IMG/VR virus record: IMGVR_UViG_3300048838_001586
Coordinates: 1 to 46,741 of that record
DNA: 46,741 bases
Reading direction: 5' to 3' (one strand)
Source of the DNA: a virus
Shown here: one piece after another, positions 15,181 to 22,924 of the stretch
Numbering within the stretch: the first letter of the stretch is position 1
Layout of the letters: every line of letters begins with the position of its first letter
Translations under genes and position numbers: made by a program
Notes under the pieces: generated by a model
Databases searched by the model: none
What the model was told of the DNA's origin: nothing
What the model saw: the letters and a program-made list of their open reading frames with translations, nothing else

Positions 15181-16428
15181 TCAGGCGGCAACTTGCTGCC
15201 CGAGGTCGATCTGCAGGACCTCTGCGAGCCGGTCGCGCAACGCCGGCGCAACGGGAAACCGATTGTCCTGCCATCCGCGCAGGGTGGCGGGAGATATCCC
15301 AATAGCGGCCGCGATCTCCTCCTGGCTCCGCCCGTCCAGTTCGCATCGGGTTCGAATCCGGCAGGCCAGCCGAGCGCGCGCGCGATCGTCGGCATCGCGT
15401 ACCGGCGCGCGATCGTCCTCGGGCATGTTTTGCTTGCGACCACGTGTGCGGGTACGCCTATCAACGGAAATCGGAGCAGTCTCGTCGTCAACGAGCGCCT
15501 CGTCGTCAGAGTCGGCCTCATGGTCGTCATTGTCATCGTCATCGTCTGTGTCGAGTTGAGCAGGCGGCGGCCCCTGCCAGGGGTTCGGGCTCTGGAGGGA
15601 CGGGTGGCCGCCTTGGCCATCGAGGGTGATGCCGAGCACCTGTTCGAGATCGTTTCGGTATCGCATCGCCACTCGCGTAATGCCGCACCGCCAATTTGTG
15701 ATGCTTGAGGGGCTCGCCCCCAGTTCCCGTGCGACCGCGGCGACGCTCAACCTGAGCCTGGACATCGCCTCGCGGATGATCTGCCCCTGTCTCACGAGTT
15801 CCGGCGACGGTTCAACCGCCGCGTGGGGATCCACCGGTGTGAGTATCACGCCAGCTACGGTGATTTCGCCCGCCTCCTCGTCGTCCTCCAGTGCGCCACC
15901 AGGATTGACGTCGAGCAGATCGGCGCGCGCTGCCATTGGCTCGGACTCAGAGACGGGCTGGCTAGGGCCATCGTCGTCGACGGGCAACTGGAGCCCGAAC
16001 ATCTTGTTTAGGGTGCGCCGGCGCGCGCGCGGGATCGGCTCGCGCCCGCGCCTCCACGAGGCGACTTGCGTGGGGTTCGCGCCCAACTCTGATGCCAGTT
16101 TGGTGTTGCTGACACCCCGGTCGGTGAGCGCCCGGTCGAGCGCCTTGGCTTCAATCATCCGTTGCGCCTGCGGGATTCCGTGCTTACCCGCCTTCGGTCT
16201 GGGTTTCGCATCGGCCTTCGATCCAAGTTTGGACCTTCGGTCTTGGTTCGGAAGGGCCTTTGGGGTGCGCTCCGAAGTCGTCGACTCCTCCAGCTCCTCC
16301 AGGAGATCCCCCATATCGGCTGTGAGATCCCGCAACCGGACCATGATCCGCTCTGTCAGCGCATGCACTTGAGGCAGCACGAGTACATACTCCACACCAT
16401 CCAAGGTCAGTCGTCGAACGTTGTTCAT
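15181..16428 (-). CDS. Triple-HTH (XRE/Cro-like) DNA-binding protein
   Basis: A 415-residue protein with three separate HTH units: residues about 93-147 (NTKLASELGANPTQVASWRR), 212-268 (VAAVARELGASPSSITNWRC) and 352-410 (QEEIAAAIGISPATLRGWQD). Each has the A-x-x-L/I-G-x-S/N-P pattern of a Cro-type recognition helix and a following basic helix. The linkers are acidic, one with a run of Asp at 294-302. I chose ATG 16428, with AGAGG ten bases upstream; the open frame continues further upstream only as a shadow of other genes. Three DNA-binding domains in one phage protein is unusual; it may bridge or loop DNA. Confidence 0.82.
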   Translation of the reverse strand: MNNVRRLTLDGVEYVLVLPQVHALTERIMVRLRDLTADMGDLLEELEESTTSERTPKALPNQDRRSKLGSKADAKPRPKAGKHGIPQAQRMIEAKALDRALTDRGVSNTKLASELGANPTQVASWRRGREPIPRARRRTLNKMFGLQLPVDDDGPSQPVSESEPMAARADLLDVNPGGALEDDEEAGEITVAGVILTPVDPHAAVEPSPELVRQGQIIREAMSRLRLSVAAVARELGASPSSITNWRCGITRVAMRYRNDLEQVLGITLDGQGGHPSLQSPNPWQGPPPAQLDTDDDDDNDDHEADSDDEALVDDETAPISVDRRTRTRGRKQNMPEDDRAPVRDADDRARARLACRIRTRCELDGRSQEEIAAAIGISPATLRGWQDNRFPVAPALRDRLAEVLQIDLGQQVAA

Positions 16429-16442
16429 TTCCACAGCACCTC

Positions 16443-16658
16443 TCAGTTGTTGGTTGGTCGACCGATATCTTGCAAGGCGTCCAATGATTTCTTGGTGTCT
16501 GACGGCCCCAGCGTCCTCGTCCAGCAACGCAGGACGCAAAGCACCGCGCGCAGGACACACACCAGGAGCCACTCCGCACAGCGACGGCGCCAACTCAGTC
16601 GCGGCCTTTCGCGCTCCGGAGCGGTAGTCAGCATCTGGCGTACCATGTGTTGGGTCAT
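16443..16658 (-). CDS. Small membrane protein, unknown
   Basis: A 71-residue protein with one hydrophobic segment WLLVCVLRAVLCVLRCW (about 31-47) flanked by basic residues, so it is probably a single-pass or membrane-associated protein. The ATG at 16658 overlaps the previous stop as ATGA, which supports it as a real gene. No family is recognised. Confidence 0.55.
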   Translation of the reverse strand: MTQHMVRQMLTTAPERERPRLSWRRRCAEWLLVCVLRAVLCVLRCWTRTLGPSDTKKSLDALQDIGRPTNN

Positions 16659-17068
16659 TTGCGCCGCTCCCGGTCATAGATGCGCCGCGCCACGGCTTCC
16701 TCCCGCGAGCGTAAGTAGTCGCGCACGCGGGAGCCGGCCGCGTAGGCGCGTCGGTCTGTGAGATATGTTTCCGTGGCTTCCTTGAGGAGATTTGCGCCGC
16801 GCCAGATCCGCCATCCCCAACAGGTACCACTGCCATATGTTTGGACTCGCATCGGCAATTCGCGCGGCGGCCGCAGGAGGCGCTCGCGGCGCCCAGCCGT
16901 CGTCGCATTGTCCCAACGTCGGCGTTTGCCGCGGGCCACGTCCTGCGGCGTCGGGCCTCCTGCAGGCCAATGAACGCCCATGAGCCCATGGCATTGGGGG
17001 CAGCGCGGGTTGACGACCAGGTCGTCGCCCTGGGGCAACCCCTCGAAACCACAGTCGCGGCAGATCAC
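16655..17068 (-). CDS. Zinc-ribbon protein, unknown
   Basis: A 137-residue protein beginning CRDCGF...NPRCPQCHG, a two-CxxC zinc ribbon, followed by a basic helical C-terminus (REEAVARRIYDRERRK). I chose GTG 17068, which overlaps the preceding stop as GTGA; the upstream open frame lacks such coupling. The small size and the zinc ribbon suggest nucleic-acid or protein binding. Unknown function. Confidence 0.65.
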   Translation of the reverse strand: MICRDCGFEGLPQGDDLVVNPRCPQCHGLMGVHWPAGGPTPQDVARGKRRRWDNATTAGRRERLLRPPRELPMRVQTYGSGTCWGWRIWRGANLLKEATETYLTDRRAYAAGSRVRDYLRSREEAVARRIYDRERRK

Positions 17069-17505
17069 GACGCACCCCGTGGTACCGGCGCGTCGGCCGG
17101 CAGGACGTCGGGCATGGGCTTTATCTGCCGCATCCGAGAGGTGAACTCGGCCCAGGTGAATGCGCGCACCACATCGGGAATCTCGACGACTTGCATACCG
17201 GTGCACTCAACCAGTCCGTCCCGTTCCACGGAAAAGGGTTCGTATAACTGGCCGTCCCCGTCCTGGTAGATGCCGCAGAGGGTGACGTGCTGCAGCCCCG
17301 GAGCACCGTCCTGGCGCTGCACCTCGGCGAAGCCGTGGCGGCTGGTCCGCCGCTCGCGCTCATAGTTGGCGCCTCGCGCGAGGGCCTCCGCTATGGCGCG
17401 GGCGAAGCGGCCGCCCGGGTCCTCGGACTTGTACTGCGCGACGGTACGGTTGTAGGGGTCCAGCACGTCGCTACGGTTCTCGAGCTGCACCACGCGATAC
17501 CTCAT
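17065..17505 (-). CDS. Hypothetical early protein
   Basis: A 146-residue protein, MRYRVVQLENRSDVLDPYNRT at its start, with an alpha/beta composition and no motif I know. The ATG at 17505 has GGAGG six bases upstream and overlaps the previous stop (ATGA). The stop is coupled to the zinc-ribbon gene. Confidence 0.7.
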   Translation of the reverse strand: MRYRVVQLENRSDVLDPYNRTVAQYKSEDPGGRFARAIAEALARGANYERERRTSRHGFAEVQRQDGAPGLQHVTLCGIYQDGDGQLYEPFSVERDGLVECTGMQVVEIPDVVRAFTWAEFTSRMRQIKPMPDVLPADAPVPRGAS

Positions 17506-17756
17506 CTCCGTCCTCCGTGTCGTTTGCCGCGCGTGCGGCGTTTGTTCCCTCGACGCGCCCACTCGCGACGCTTGCGCCGGCGCCAAGCGGTAAATACGTC
17601 GTGGGCCTCAGTTCTGTCGGCGTAGCCTCGCGTTGAGCGGGCGATCACGTCCTCGCCCTGCAGCGCCTCCCACCACACGAGCCCGTCGCGCGTGTGAAAG
17701 CGAGGTGTGATTGGAATTCGCAGCCGGAAATAGACCTCAAGGCTGGCCCCACTCAT
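17502..17756 (-). CDS. Small basic hypothetical protein
   Basis: An 84-residue protein with a beta-rich N-terminal half (LEVYFRLRIPITPRFHTRDG) and a very basic C-terminus (WRRRKRREWARRGNKRR) that could contact nucleic acid. The ATG at 17756 overlaps the stop of the small membrane protein as ATGA. Unknown function. Confidence 0.65.
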   Translation of the reverse strand: MSGASLEVYFRLRIPITPRFHTRDGLVWWEALQGEDVIARSTRGYADRTEAHDVFTAWRRRKRREWARRGNKRRTRGKRHGGRR

Positions 17757-17977
17757 CCCAGCCACCCCACCAGCCACAGGCCGCCGATAGCACCGGCCGC
17801 TCCCGCAAACACCCCCACGACAACCCACCACGAACTCAGGCGGCGACAACGTCGCTGGCGTAGAAAGATCAATTCCTCCACGATTGCCTCCATCGGTTTG
17901 TCGTCTCCGCGCAGCGACGCAATCAGCGCCGACCGCTTTTCCCTCCAGGTGGTCGAGCACCCGGGCGCCTCACGCAT
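17753..17977 (-). CDS. Small single-pass membrane protein
   Basis: A 74-residue protein with a C-terminal membrane segment WWVVVGVFAGAAGAIGGLWL. The N-terminal 48 residues are charged and helical and would stay in the cytoplasm. It starts at ATG 17977, overlapping the protease-like gene by eight bases. The function is unknown; superinfection exclusion is one possibility for early membrane proteins, without direct evidence. Confidence 0.62.
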   Translation of the reverse strand: MREAPGCSTTWREKRSALIASLRGDDKPMEAIVEELIFLRQRRCRRLSSWWVVVGVFAGAAGAIGGLWLVGWLG

Positions 17978-18494
17978 CGGAGGGCTCGATCTCGAGGACG
18001 TGCGTCGGATGCCACAGCCCGTTGGCCTTCGGCATCTGGTCGGTGATAGCCGGCACGATCACGCGCTGCCATTCGGCAAACGACACCCATCCGGTTGTGT
18101 TGTTGAGGCAATTGACGTCCCACACCCCGCGGGCCTCACCCGCCGTGGCGGCGCCTATCCAGTGGGTGTAGCGGCACTTGGCGCGCCACGGCGCGCTCGC
18201 CGCCGTCCACGGCCCCTCCCACTGCACACGCACGAGGCCCCACGTCGGCCAACGGCTGGCAGGGACCAGCCTCCAAGCGCGGCCGTGTCCAGCTGCTTTC
18301 AGGTAGTCCAGAATCCAATACATCAGTTGCGGATTGGTGTACTTCTTCTGCTCGAATTCCCCGAGGTAGGGCCGCACCTCGTCGAGCGTCAAGCGCAGCA
18401 TCGCGGCGATCGCGCTGGGCCCGCAGTTGCAGCCCCATTCGCGCCAGGCACGTTCGGCGTCCTCGTAGGTGAAGCGGACCTTTAACGGGGTCAC
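17970..18494 (-). CDS. Predicted papain-like cysteine protease or related transferase
   Basis: A 174-residue protein. It has the order expected of a papain-like fold: Cys24 at the start of a helix (WGCNCGPSAIAAML), His111 in a strand (CRYTHWIGA), and Asp126/Asn128 after the next strand (GVWDVN). A helix-rich left half and beta-rich right half also fit. It starts at GTG 18494 with AAGGAG seven bases upstream. No signal peptide is visible, so the target would be cytoplasmic. I have seen similar phage proteins without assigned function; the catalytic assignment is inferred from motif order. Confidence 0.6.
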   Translation of the reverse strand: MTPLKVRFTYEDAERAWREWGCNCGPSAIAAMLRLTLDEVRPYLGEFEQKKYTNPQLMYWILDYLKAAGHGRAWRLVPASRWPTWGLVRVQWEGPWTAASAPWRAKCRYTHWIGAATAGEARGVWDVNCLNNTTGWVSFAEWQRVIVPAITDQMPKANGLWHPTHVLEIEPSDA

Positions 18495-18506
18495 GGCGTC
18501 ACTCCT

Positions 18507-18767
18507 TTATCGTGGCAAAGACGTATCGAAATGGAAGTGGATGCGCACCTTCTTGATAACCAAGCCTCCGTGGCAGCGCAGTAGGTGTTTGGCCTCGGCG
18601 TAAGTGCGCCGCCTGAGCGCTCCGCGGATGCCGACGCGCGGTCGCGCCTGCCAAGTGTCTCCCACGTTGAATCCATGCAGGAATCGCCTCTTACCTGACT
18701 TTGTCGGCGTGCACTCGACCACGTAAAAGGCATTGGGGTCGCGCTCTACCGAATCCATGTTGCTCAC
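18507..18767 (-). CDS. Small hypothetical protein
   Basis: An 86-residue basic protein (MSNMDSVERDPNAFYVVE at the start). GTG 18767 overlaps the previous stop (GTGA), with GGGGAGG eight bases upstream. The frame is better supported than the overlapping open frame ending at 18491. A two-strand-helix-strand pattern around RTYAEAKHLLRCHGGLVIKK suggests a small alpha/beta fold. Unknown. Confidence 0.65.
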   Translation of the reverse strand: MSNMDSVERDPNAFYVVECTPTKSGKRRFLHGFNVGDTWQARPRVGIRGALRRRTYAEAKHLLRCHGGLVIKKVRIHFHFDTSLPR

Positions 18768-19000
18768 GTGAAGAGCCTCCCCTGCCGGTCGTAGTACTCG
18801 ACCTGGACGTCCCAGACGTGCGCGATACCAGCCGTGCGCGGCACCCACCCGACCACTGCAATCAGAAAGCGGCGCGCCCCGCGCAGGGCGTCATGCCTCC
18901 GGTTGTAGGAGTCCGTCGACCGCGCCGGCTCCTGGCGCGGCGAGACGATCTCCCACGTCCAATTATCCTTGCCGGTCTGTTGAATCACGATCCGCAGCAT
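18764..19000 (-). CDS. Small hypothetical protein, possibly DUF1508-like
   Basis: A 78-residue protein. LRIVIQQTGKDNWTWEIVSP followed by a STDSYNRRHDALRGARRFL helix resembles the beta-strand plus helix of the short DUF1508/YegP repeat, though the match is weak. GGGAGG lies six bases before ATG 19000. It overlaps the next upstream gene by 38 bases. Confidence 0.62.
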   Translation of the reverse strand: MLRIVIQQTGKDNWTWEIVSPRQEPARSTDSYNRRHDALRGARRFLIAVVGWVPRTAGIAHVWDVQVEYYDRQGRLFT

Positions 19001-19199
19001 GCTTTGCCTCCCACATCCTTGCCTTGATGCGCCTCAGCAGCACGAACTCAGCCTTGATGTTCGCTTCCATTTCCGCCACGGTCTGGCGCCGTTTCCGGCT
19101 GCCGGGATAGGGCAGCACGTTCAACCAGTGCCGCAACTGCAGGATGTCCGCGCGCTCAATCTGTTCCGCCGTGGGATAGCGCACGAGCCCCCGCCGCAT
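18963..19199 (-). CDS. Small helical phage protein
   Basis: A 78-residue helical protein: AEQIERADILQLRHWLNVLP, then GSRKRRQTVAEMEANIKAEF. I recall similar small proteins in early regions of other phages, none with a known function. The ATG at 19199 shares its last base with the previous stop (TGATG). The C-terminus overlaps the next gene by 38 bases. Confidence 0.65.
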   Translation of the reverse strand: MRRGLVRYPTAEQIERADILQLRHWLNVLPYPGSRKRRQTVAEMEANIKAEFVLLRRIKARMWEAKHAADRDSTDRQG

Positions 19200-19534
19200 C
19201 AGCGCTCCGTCTCCATCTCCTCGATCTCGCGCTGCAGCCGTGTCAGCGTCTCCCGCCTTGTCTGCGCCCCGGCCTCGAGCTCCGCCGTAGTCCGATGCGG
19301 CAGGAATACCTCGTCGAACGAACGGGCCCCGAGATTCCGACAGAACTGGTAGATCCGCCGCGCTACCGCGCGCGCCTCTGCCCGGTCCCGGTACCCGATC
19401 CCATCCATCCCGCACGCGATGTGCTCCTGGCCATCCCAGAATTCGAGGCGGTACGACTCCGGCGTCTCCCGCGGCGTCCCCCGCTCCACAATCCAAGCCT
19501 TCGGCTTAGGCCCAAACATCGGCTTCTTCTTCAC
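19199..19534 (-). CDS. Hypothetical early protein
   Basis: A 111-residue protein: a beta-rich first half (AWIVERGTPRETPESYRLEF) with a helix YRDRAEARAVARRIYQFCRN, then a C-terminal coiled coil (ETLTRLQREIEEMETER). It starts at GTG 19534, overlapping the Gp37/Gp68 gene stop as GTGA, with GGAG eight bases upstream. Unknown. Confidence 0.65.
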   Translation of the reverse strand: MKKKPMFGPKPKAWIVERGTPRETPESYRLEFWDGQEHIACGMDGIGYRDRAEARAVARRIYQFCRNLGARSFDEVFLPHRTTAELEAGAQTRRETLTRLQREIEEMETER

Positions 19535-20511
19535 AATTCCAACTCCGGCCACTCGTCCCACGTCCGCCCGTCCAACACGCGCCCCGCCGTGTGCTTTCCA
19601 ACGCGCGCCATTTCAGCGCCGTCAAGGAACCGATGCATGGCGTCGTGATTGATCCCGATACAACTCAGCTGCTCGACCGGGATATACCCACCCCACTGCT
19701 TGAAGTAGAACGGCACGCGGGCCTCGTTGCACTCGTCGCGCAAATCCCGCGCCCACTGGGGATGCATCGGTCGCGCCCCGGGTCCCGACTCACCGCCCAC
19801 GATCACGCCGTCGATACCTGATCCGCGCTGCCCGTTGGGCGGATTGAACTCGTGCGATCCGCACCAGTAATTGGTGCGCCCGCATGCCGGGCACGTCTCT
19901 TGCCACGGGTCGGGGAAATATCCGCGACAGCCGGAGCACTGCCAGGCGATGTGCATCCAGCCCCGCAGGTCCACCGGCCCCAGCAGCGGCTCCGCACTGA
20001 CAATCCGCCGCGCCGCCGGCGTCGCCAGCAGGAGCGGAATCCGCGCATCCGCGCTCGCCTGGTCCTCCACGGAGACGCCAAGGATCACGTTGCGGAACAT
20101 CTCCGCCGTCTTGTCCGCCTGGCCGAACGACTCCATGTAGGCGCGCATTCTCTCCGGCCGCTTGGTCAGCACGATGAATTCATGCCGCCGCGCGCGATAC
20201 ATCACCGAGAGCACCCGCGCAATAAACTCCAGCGGCACGGCCTCGTGGAACAGATCGCTCATCGAATCCACGAACACCCGCCGCGGCCGCTTCCAGCGCA
20301 GGGGAATCTCCAGCCGCTCCGGCCAGATCCGGACCTCACCGAACGACGTGTGGTAACACTCGGGCATCGGTTTGCCGGCGAGGTGGCCCTTATGCCGGCG
20401 CTCGTGCGTGCGCTCTGCGAAGCAGTTCCGACAGCCCTCCGAGACCTTGGTGCACCCCGTAGTGGGGTTCCACGTCTCCCCACCCTCCAGCCACTCAATT
20501 GCGCTCGGCAT
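19531..20511 (-). CDS. Phage Gp37/Gp68 family protein (DUF5131), radical-SAM-like
   Basis: A 326-residue protein. WNPTTGCTKVSEGCRNCFAE carries the three-Cys C-x6-C-x2-C signature of the Gp37/Gp68 family, which may hold an iron-sulphur cluster. VFVDSMSDLFHEAVP, LTKRPERM, GVSVEDQ, GVIVGGESGPGARPM and PFYFKQWGG are the other family blocks. Between them is an extra zinc ribbon (CSGCRG...CPACGR, about 190-215). The family is widespread in phages; its reaction is not established as far as I know. AAGGAG lies seven bases before ATG 20511. Confidence 0.9.
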   Translation of the reverse strand: MPSAIEWLEGGETWNPTTGCTKVSEGCRNCFAERTHERRHKGHLAGKPMPECYHTSFGEVRIWPERLEIPLRWKRPRRVFVDSMSDLFHEAVPLEFIARVLSVMYRARRHEFIVLTKRPERMRAYMESFGQADKTAEMFRNVILGVSVEDQASADARIPLLLATPAARRIVSAEPLLGPVDLRGWMHIAWQCSGCRGYFPDPWQETCPACGRTNYWCGSHEFNPPNGQRGSGIDGVIVGGESGPGARPMHPQWARDLRDECNEARVPFYFKQWGGYIPVEQLSCIGINHDAMHRFLDGAEMARVGKHTAGRVLDGRTWDEWPELEL

Positions 20512-20800
20512 GCGGGTTCTCCTTGCGGTTACGTGTCTCGGTCCAGATCCGGACGGCTTCGCGGGCCTCGACGGGCACGGCGCCGCGGCGGATCGCTAGG
20601 CCGCGCATGAACGGCGTCAGATCGTAGTGCGCGACGAGTGCGTGATCCTGAAACCACGCCCGCTTTAGCCCCATCGCCGCCGCGAACTGGTGCAGCTCCA
20701 CGACGGTGTCGGCGAACAGGTGGCAGGCCTGTCCATACGGCCAGCGCCGCGTCTTTGGGTACGACCGGAGGGAATCCACGTAGACGCTCATGGGGTACAT
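20495..20800 (-). CDS. DUF4031-type protein
   Basis: A 101-residue protein with the DUF4031 pattern: VYVDSLR, then CHLFADTVVELHQFAAAMGL, WFQDH, HYDLTPFMRGLAIRRGAVPV. This family occurs in phages and mobile DNA, with no proven role. The ATG at 20800 follows AAAGGAG closely; the ATG at 20791 is the alternative. It overlaps the Gp37/Gp68 gene by 17 bases. It is the first gene after the 421-bp structured spacer. Confidence 0.82.
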   Translation of the reverse strand: MYPMSVYVDSLRSYPKTRRWPYGQACHLFADTVVELHQFAAAMGLKRAWFQDHALVAHYDLTPFMRGLAIRRGAVPVEAREAVRIWTETRNRKENPHAERN

Positions 20801-21221
20801 GATCTCCTTTTCGCGGCCTACTCTCTCTTCACGCCCTCCGGTTGGCGGGCGCCGAAGGAGACGGGCGAGCGTCAATCTCGCCCGCTCCCTTCGTCGATGG
20901 GGCGACCAAACCCCGGAGCGAATACCCGTCTCTCCGGGCCGCTACACCACTTGCTCTCGCCTGGCAGGTGTCGCCTCGCTCGGAGAATTCCACTCCGGCC
21001 CCCTCAACTTCGTCTCCGGTCTCCAAGTAGGAAACCGCGCGTGAGGTCGCGGGCATCCAGCCATCTCACCACTCAAGATAGGGCAGGTGTCGCCCTTACC
21101 GGTCTCTCCCGGCCGTCACGCCGCGTATTTCCCCAAGGTTATGGGCACCGCTCGACGCTTCGGGTAGCCTTTCCTGTAACCCATCGGGTTACACCGTATC
21201 CTCGTCTCCCGCGCCCTCTGC
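20801..21221 (-). ncRNA. Candidate structured RNA in a 421-bp gene-free spacer
   Basis: No convincing gene lies here, although all neighbouring genes overlap or nearly touch. Read in the operon direction it contains many hairpins: TGTAACCC-gat-GGGTTACA (21175-21193), CCCGGAG...CTCCGGG (20913-20940 region), CGGAG...CTCCG (20979-20997 region), CCGCG...CGCGG (about 21035-21053), and a two-part stem CGAAGG...GGGCGAG-attgacg-CTCGCCC...CCTTCG (about 20853-20893). The 13-mer GGCGACACCTGCC occurs twice, 119 bp apart (20963-20975 and 21082-21094). This is consistent with a stable RNA or a long leader. The strand is inferred from the operon. Confidence 0.45.
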
Positions 21222-21404
21222 CTACGCCTCTCCGTGCACGTCCGCGGCCGTTGTTCGGTAGCGCTTTCCTTCTACTTCGAAATACATCCACCGGCGTCCC
21301 TTCTTCACGAGCGTCATGGGGCGGTCGTAGCGGCCCCGCCAGAACACGAGGTAGACCTGCCCTACCTCCAGGTCCTGTTTGATGCGATCACTCGCGGACG
21401 GCAT
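21222..21404 (-). CDS. Small hypothetical protein
   Basis: A 60-residue, beta-rich protein (LEVGQVYLVFWRGRYDRPMT, then KKGRRWMYFEVEGKRYRTT), similar in feel to SH3-like small domains. The ATG at 21404 has GGAG eight bases upstream; the GTG at 21410 is too close to it. It is the last gene before the long structured spacer. Confidence 0.65.
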   Translation of the reverse strand: MPSASDRIKQDLEVGQVYLVFWRGRYDRPMTLVKKGRRWMYFEVEGKRYRTTAADVHGEA

Positions 21405-21792
21405 CCGCACGGCTCCTCTCGTGCGCTTCCAGAAAGGCCAGCGCGTCGTCGGCCAGTTCCCACGTGCGGACGAATCCCCACCATCCGTCCTGGTACTCCA
21501 TCAGGAACCGCAGCATGCGCGGCAGCCGGTCGTGGCTGCGGAGCGATTCCAGGAAGGCCTCCTGCGCGTCGTGGCCGGCGTGCTTGAGCGCATCGGCCGC
21601 GCGCTCGTACGTGGTCGGGTCGGTCATGGCAGTCTCCTTGCGTCCTTCGTCCCAGGCGGCCAGGCACTGCAGCCGGAGCGCCTCGGGCATGTAATCCACC
21701 ACGGCGTAGAGCGTGTACGGGTTGGCGTCGCAGGCCCTCGCCCGCCGCCCCCATTCCCGCGCGCCACGGACGTCGTCGGGCGGAATCACCAT
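21388..21792 (-). CDS. Rmf-like N-terminal domain protein
   Basis: A 134-residue protein. Residues 10-55 (GAREWGRRARACDANPY..., then AWDEGRKE) look like ribosome modulation factor: small, basic, with the NPY and final W-x-x-G-R. Rmf-like units also occur as small phage proteins. The second half is helical and acidic. ATG 21792 overlaps the upstream stop. A second ATG at 21627 (MTDPTTYERA) has GGAG six bases upstream, so the helical half may also be made alone. A ribosome target is inferred only. Confidence 0.6.
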   Translation of the reverse strand: MVIPPDDVRGAREWGRRARACDANPYTLYAVVDYMPEALRLQCLAAWDEGRKETAMTDPTTYERAADALKHAGHDAQEAFLESLRSHDRLPRMLRFLMEYQDGWWGFVRTWELADDALAFLEAHERSRADAVRE

Positions 21793-22316
21793 TCATTCCT
21801 CATGAAATCGGCTCTCACTCTTTCCAGAGCCTCCGGCAACCGGTCCAACTCCCTGCTTATGAACCCCAGCACCATCGGTGCGTTCCCGATATCCGAACTG
21901 AGGGTCTCGATCTTCTTCGTCAAGTTGTGCAGCTCGATCTCAGTGTCGCCCAACGTCGTCTGCGCCTCAGTAAGCGACTTGTAGATGGACATGATCCGGT
22001 CGGCCGTCTCCGAAAGATCGTCCTGCAGGAGAGACACGCGCGCTTGAAGCCGCTCTGACTCCATCGCTTGATTGAGGCTTCGTTCAGAACGCCCGGATTC
22101 CCACTCGTCCGCCAAGGCATCGATTTCGTCGACGCTGAGGTGCTCTAGAAGTCGATAACCCAGGTAGGGGTTAGGTGAATCTGTGCTCGCAGTTCTTCCG
22201 AATCTCCGGGCGTCCTTAGGATCCTCCGACGGCACCACGTATCTCGGTGCTACCTCATCATCAAAGTCGTCCAATTCCTCGACCGAGTCGTTTGCTTGAG
22301 CGATGTCTTCGTTCAT
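21786..22316 (-). CDS. Coiled-coil hypothetical protein
   Basis: A 176-residue acidic protein. It has an NPYLGYRLLEHLSVDEIDAL ... EWESGR segment reminiscent of the Rmf-like pattern in the next gene, followed by a long coiled coil (about 85-150, SLLQDDLSETADRIMSIYKS). ATG 22316 overlaps the previous stop as ATGA. Unknown function. Confidence 0.68.
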   Translation of the reverse strand: MNEDIAQANDSVEELDDFDDEVAPRYVVPSEDPKDARRFGRTASTDSPNPYLGYRLLEHLSVDEIDALADEWESGRSERSLNQAMESERLQARVSLLQDDLSETADRIMSIYKSLTEAQTTLGDTEIELHNLTKKIETLSSDIGNAPMVLGFISRELDRLPEALERVRADFMRNEW

Positions 22317-22771
22317 CGTCTTCCCTCCATCTCCTTTTGGTTCCCCGCCAAGAGCGCGGCTTCCCGCCTCTCCAGCCGGGCGATGCGTTCCTCCAGCCGG
22401 GGGCGGGCGTGGCGGACCAGTGCGTCCAAGCTCTGCCGTTGCCAGGCGTCGTCGGCGATGTCCCGCCGGTAGCCGTCCTTGAGCAGCCCGATGGCCTCCC
22501 GCAGCTCGAGCGTCTCCGCCCGGGCGGCCGGGTTCAGCTCCATGTGGTGCAGCGTCCGCTGCGCCTGCTCGATGCCCGGCGCGTAACCCCGCTCCTCCGC
22601 GGTGCGGTCGTTTGCGAGAGTCGCCTCACCGTCCTCGATCAGGCCGTTGATCCAGACCAGCTCCTGCCGGATCATGGCCAGATCGGAGCGGACGGTGCAC
22701 AGCGCCTCGCAGCGGTCCTCGATCACGTCGCGCAGATGGTCGGGTTCGGGGGCCAGCATGATCTCAGCCAC
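22313..22771 (-). CDS. Helical hypothetical protein
   Basis: A 152-residue, nearly all-helical protein with long charged helices (DVIEDRCEALCTVRSDLAMI, then ERIARLERREAALLAG). It starts at GTG 22771, with GGGAG ten bases upstream. The 153-bp spacer upstream (22772-22924) shows no gene, and I see no clear promoter in it. Unknown. Confidence 0.65.
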   Translation of the reverse strand: MAEIMLAPEPDHLRDVIEDRCEALCTVRSDLAMIRQELVWINGLIEDGEATLANDRTAEERGYAPGIEQAQRTLHHMELNPAARAETLELREAIGLLKDGYRRDIADDAWQRQSLDALVRHARPRLEERIARLERREAALLAGNQKEMEGRR

Positions 22772-22924
22772 GGTTGCGATTCTCCCGGCAAGTTTTGCCT
22801 CGGCGCCGCTCCTGCGGCCGCGCGGTCGGTTTCAGTGTTACGGTTTGCGTACGTGTCTCACGGGCCAGCGCTGCCTGGTGGATACGCCGAGCGAGGAGGG
22901 GGTTGTATGGATCCCGATGGTTCG

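Noticed and set aside
16429-17052. Extra 208 residues at the start of the triple-HTH protein
   Set aside because: Better genes with ATGA/GTGA overlaps occupy that stretch in other frames, and the residues have no domain character.
20690-21382. A 230-residue plus-strand protein in the spacer
   Set aside because: Pro/Arg/Ser-rich sequence without family features, antisense to coding genes at both ends and overlapping the hairpin region.
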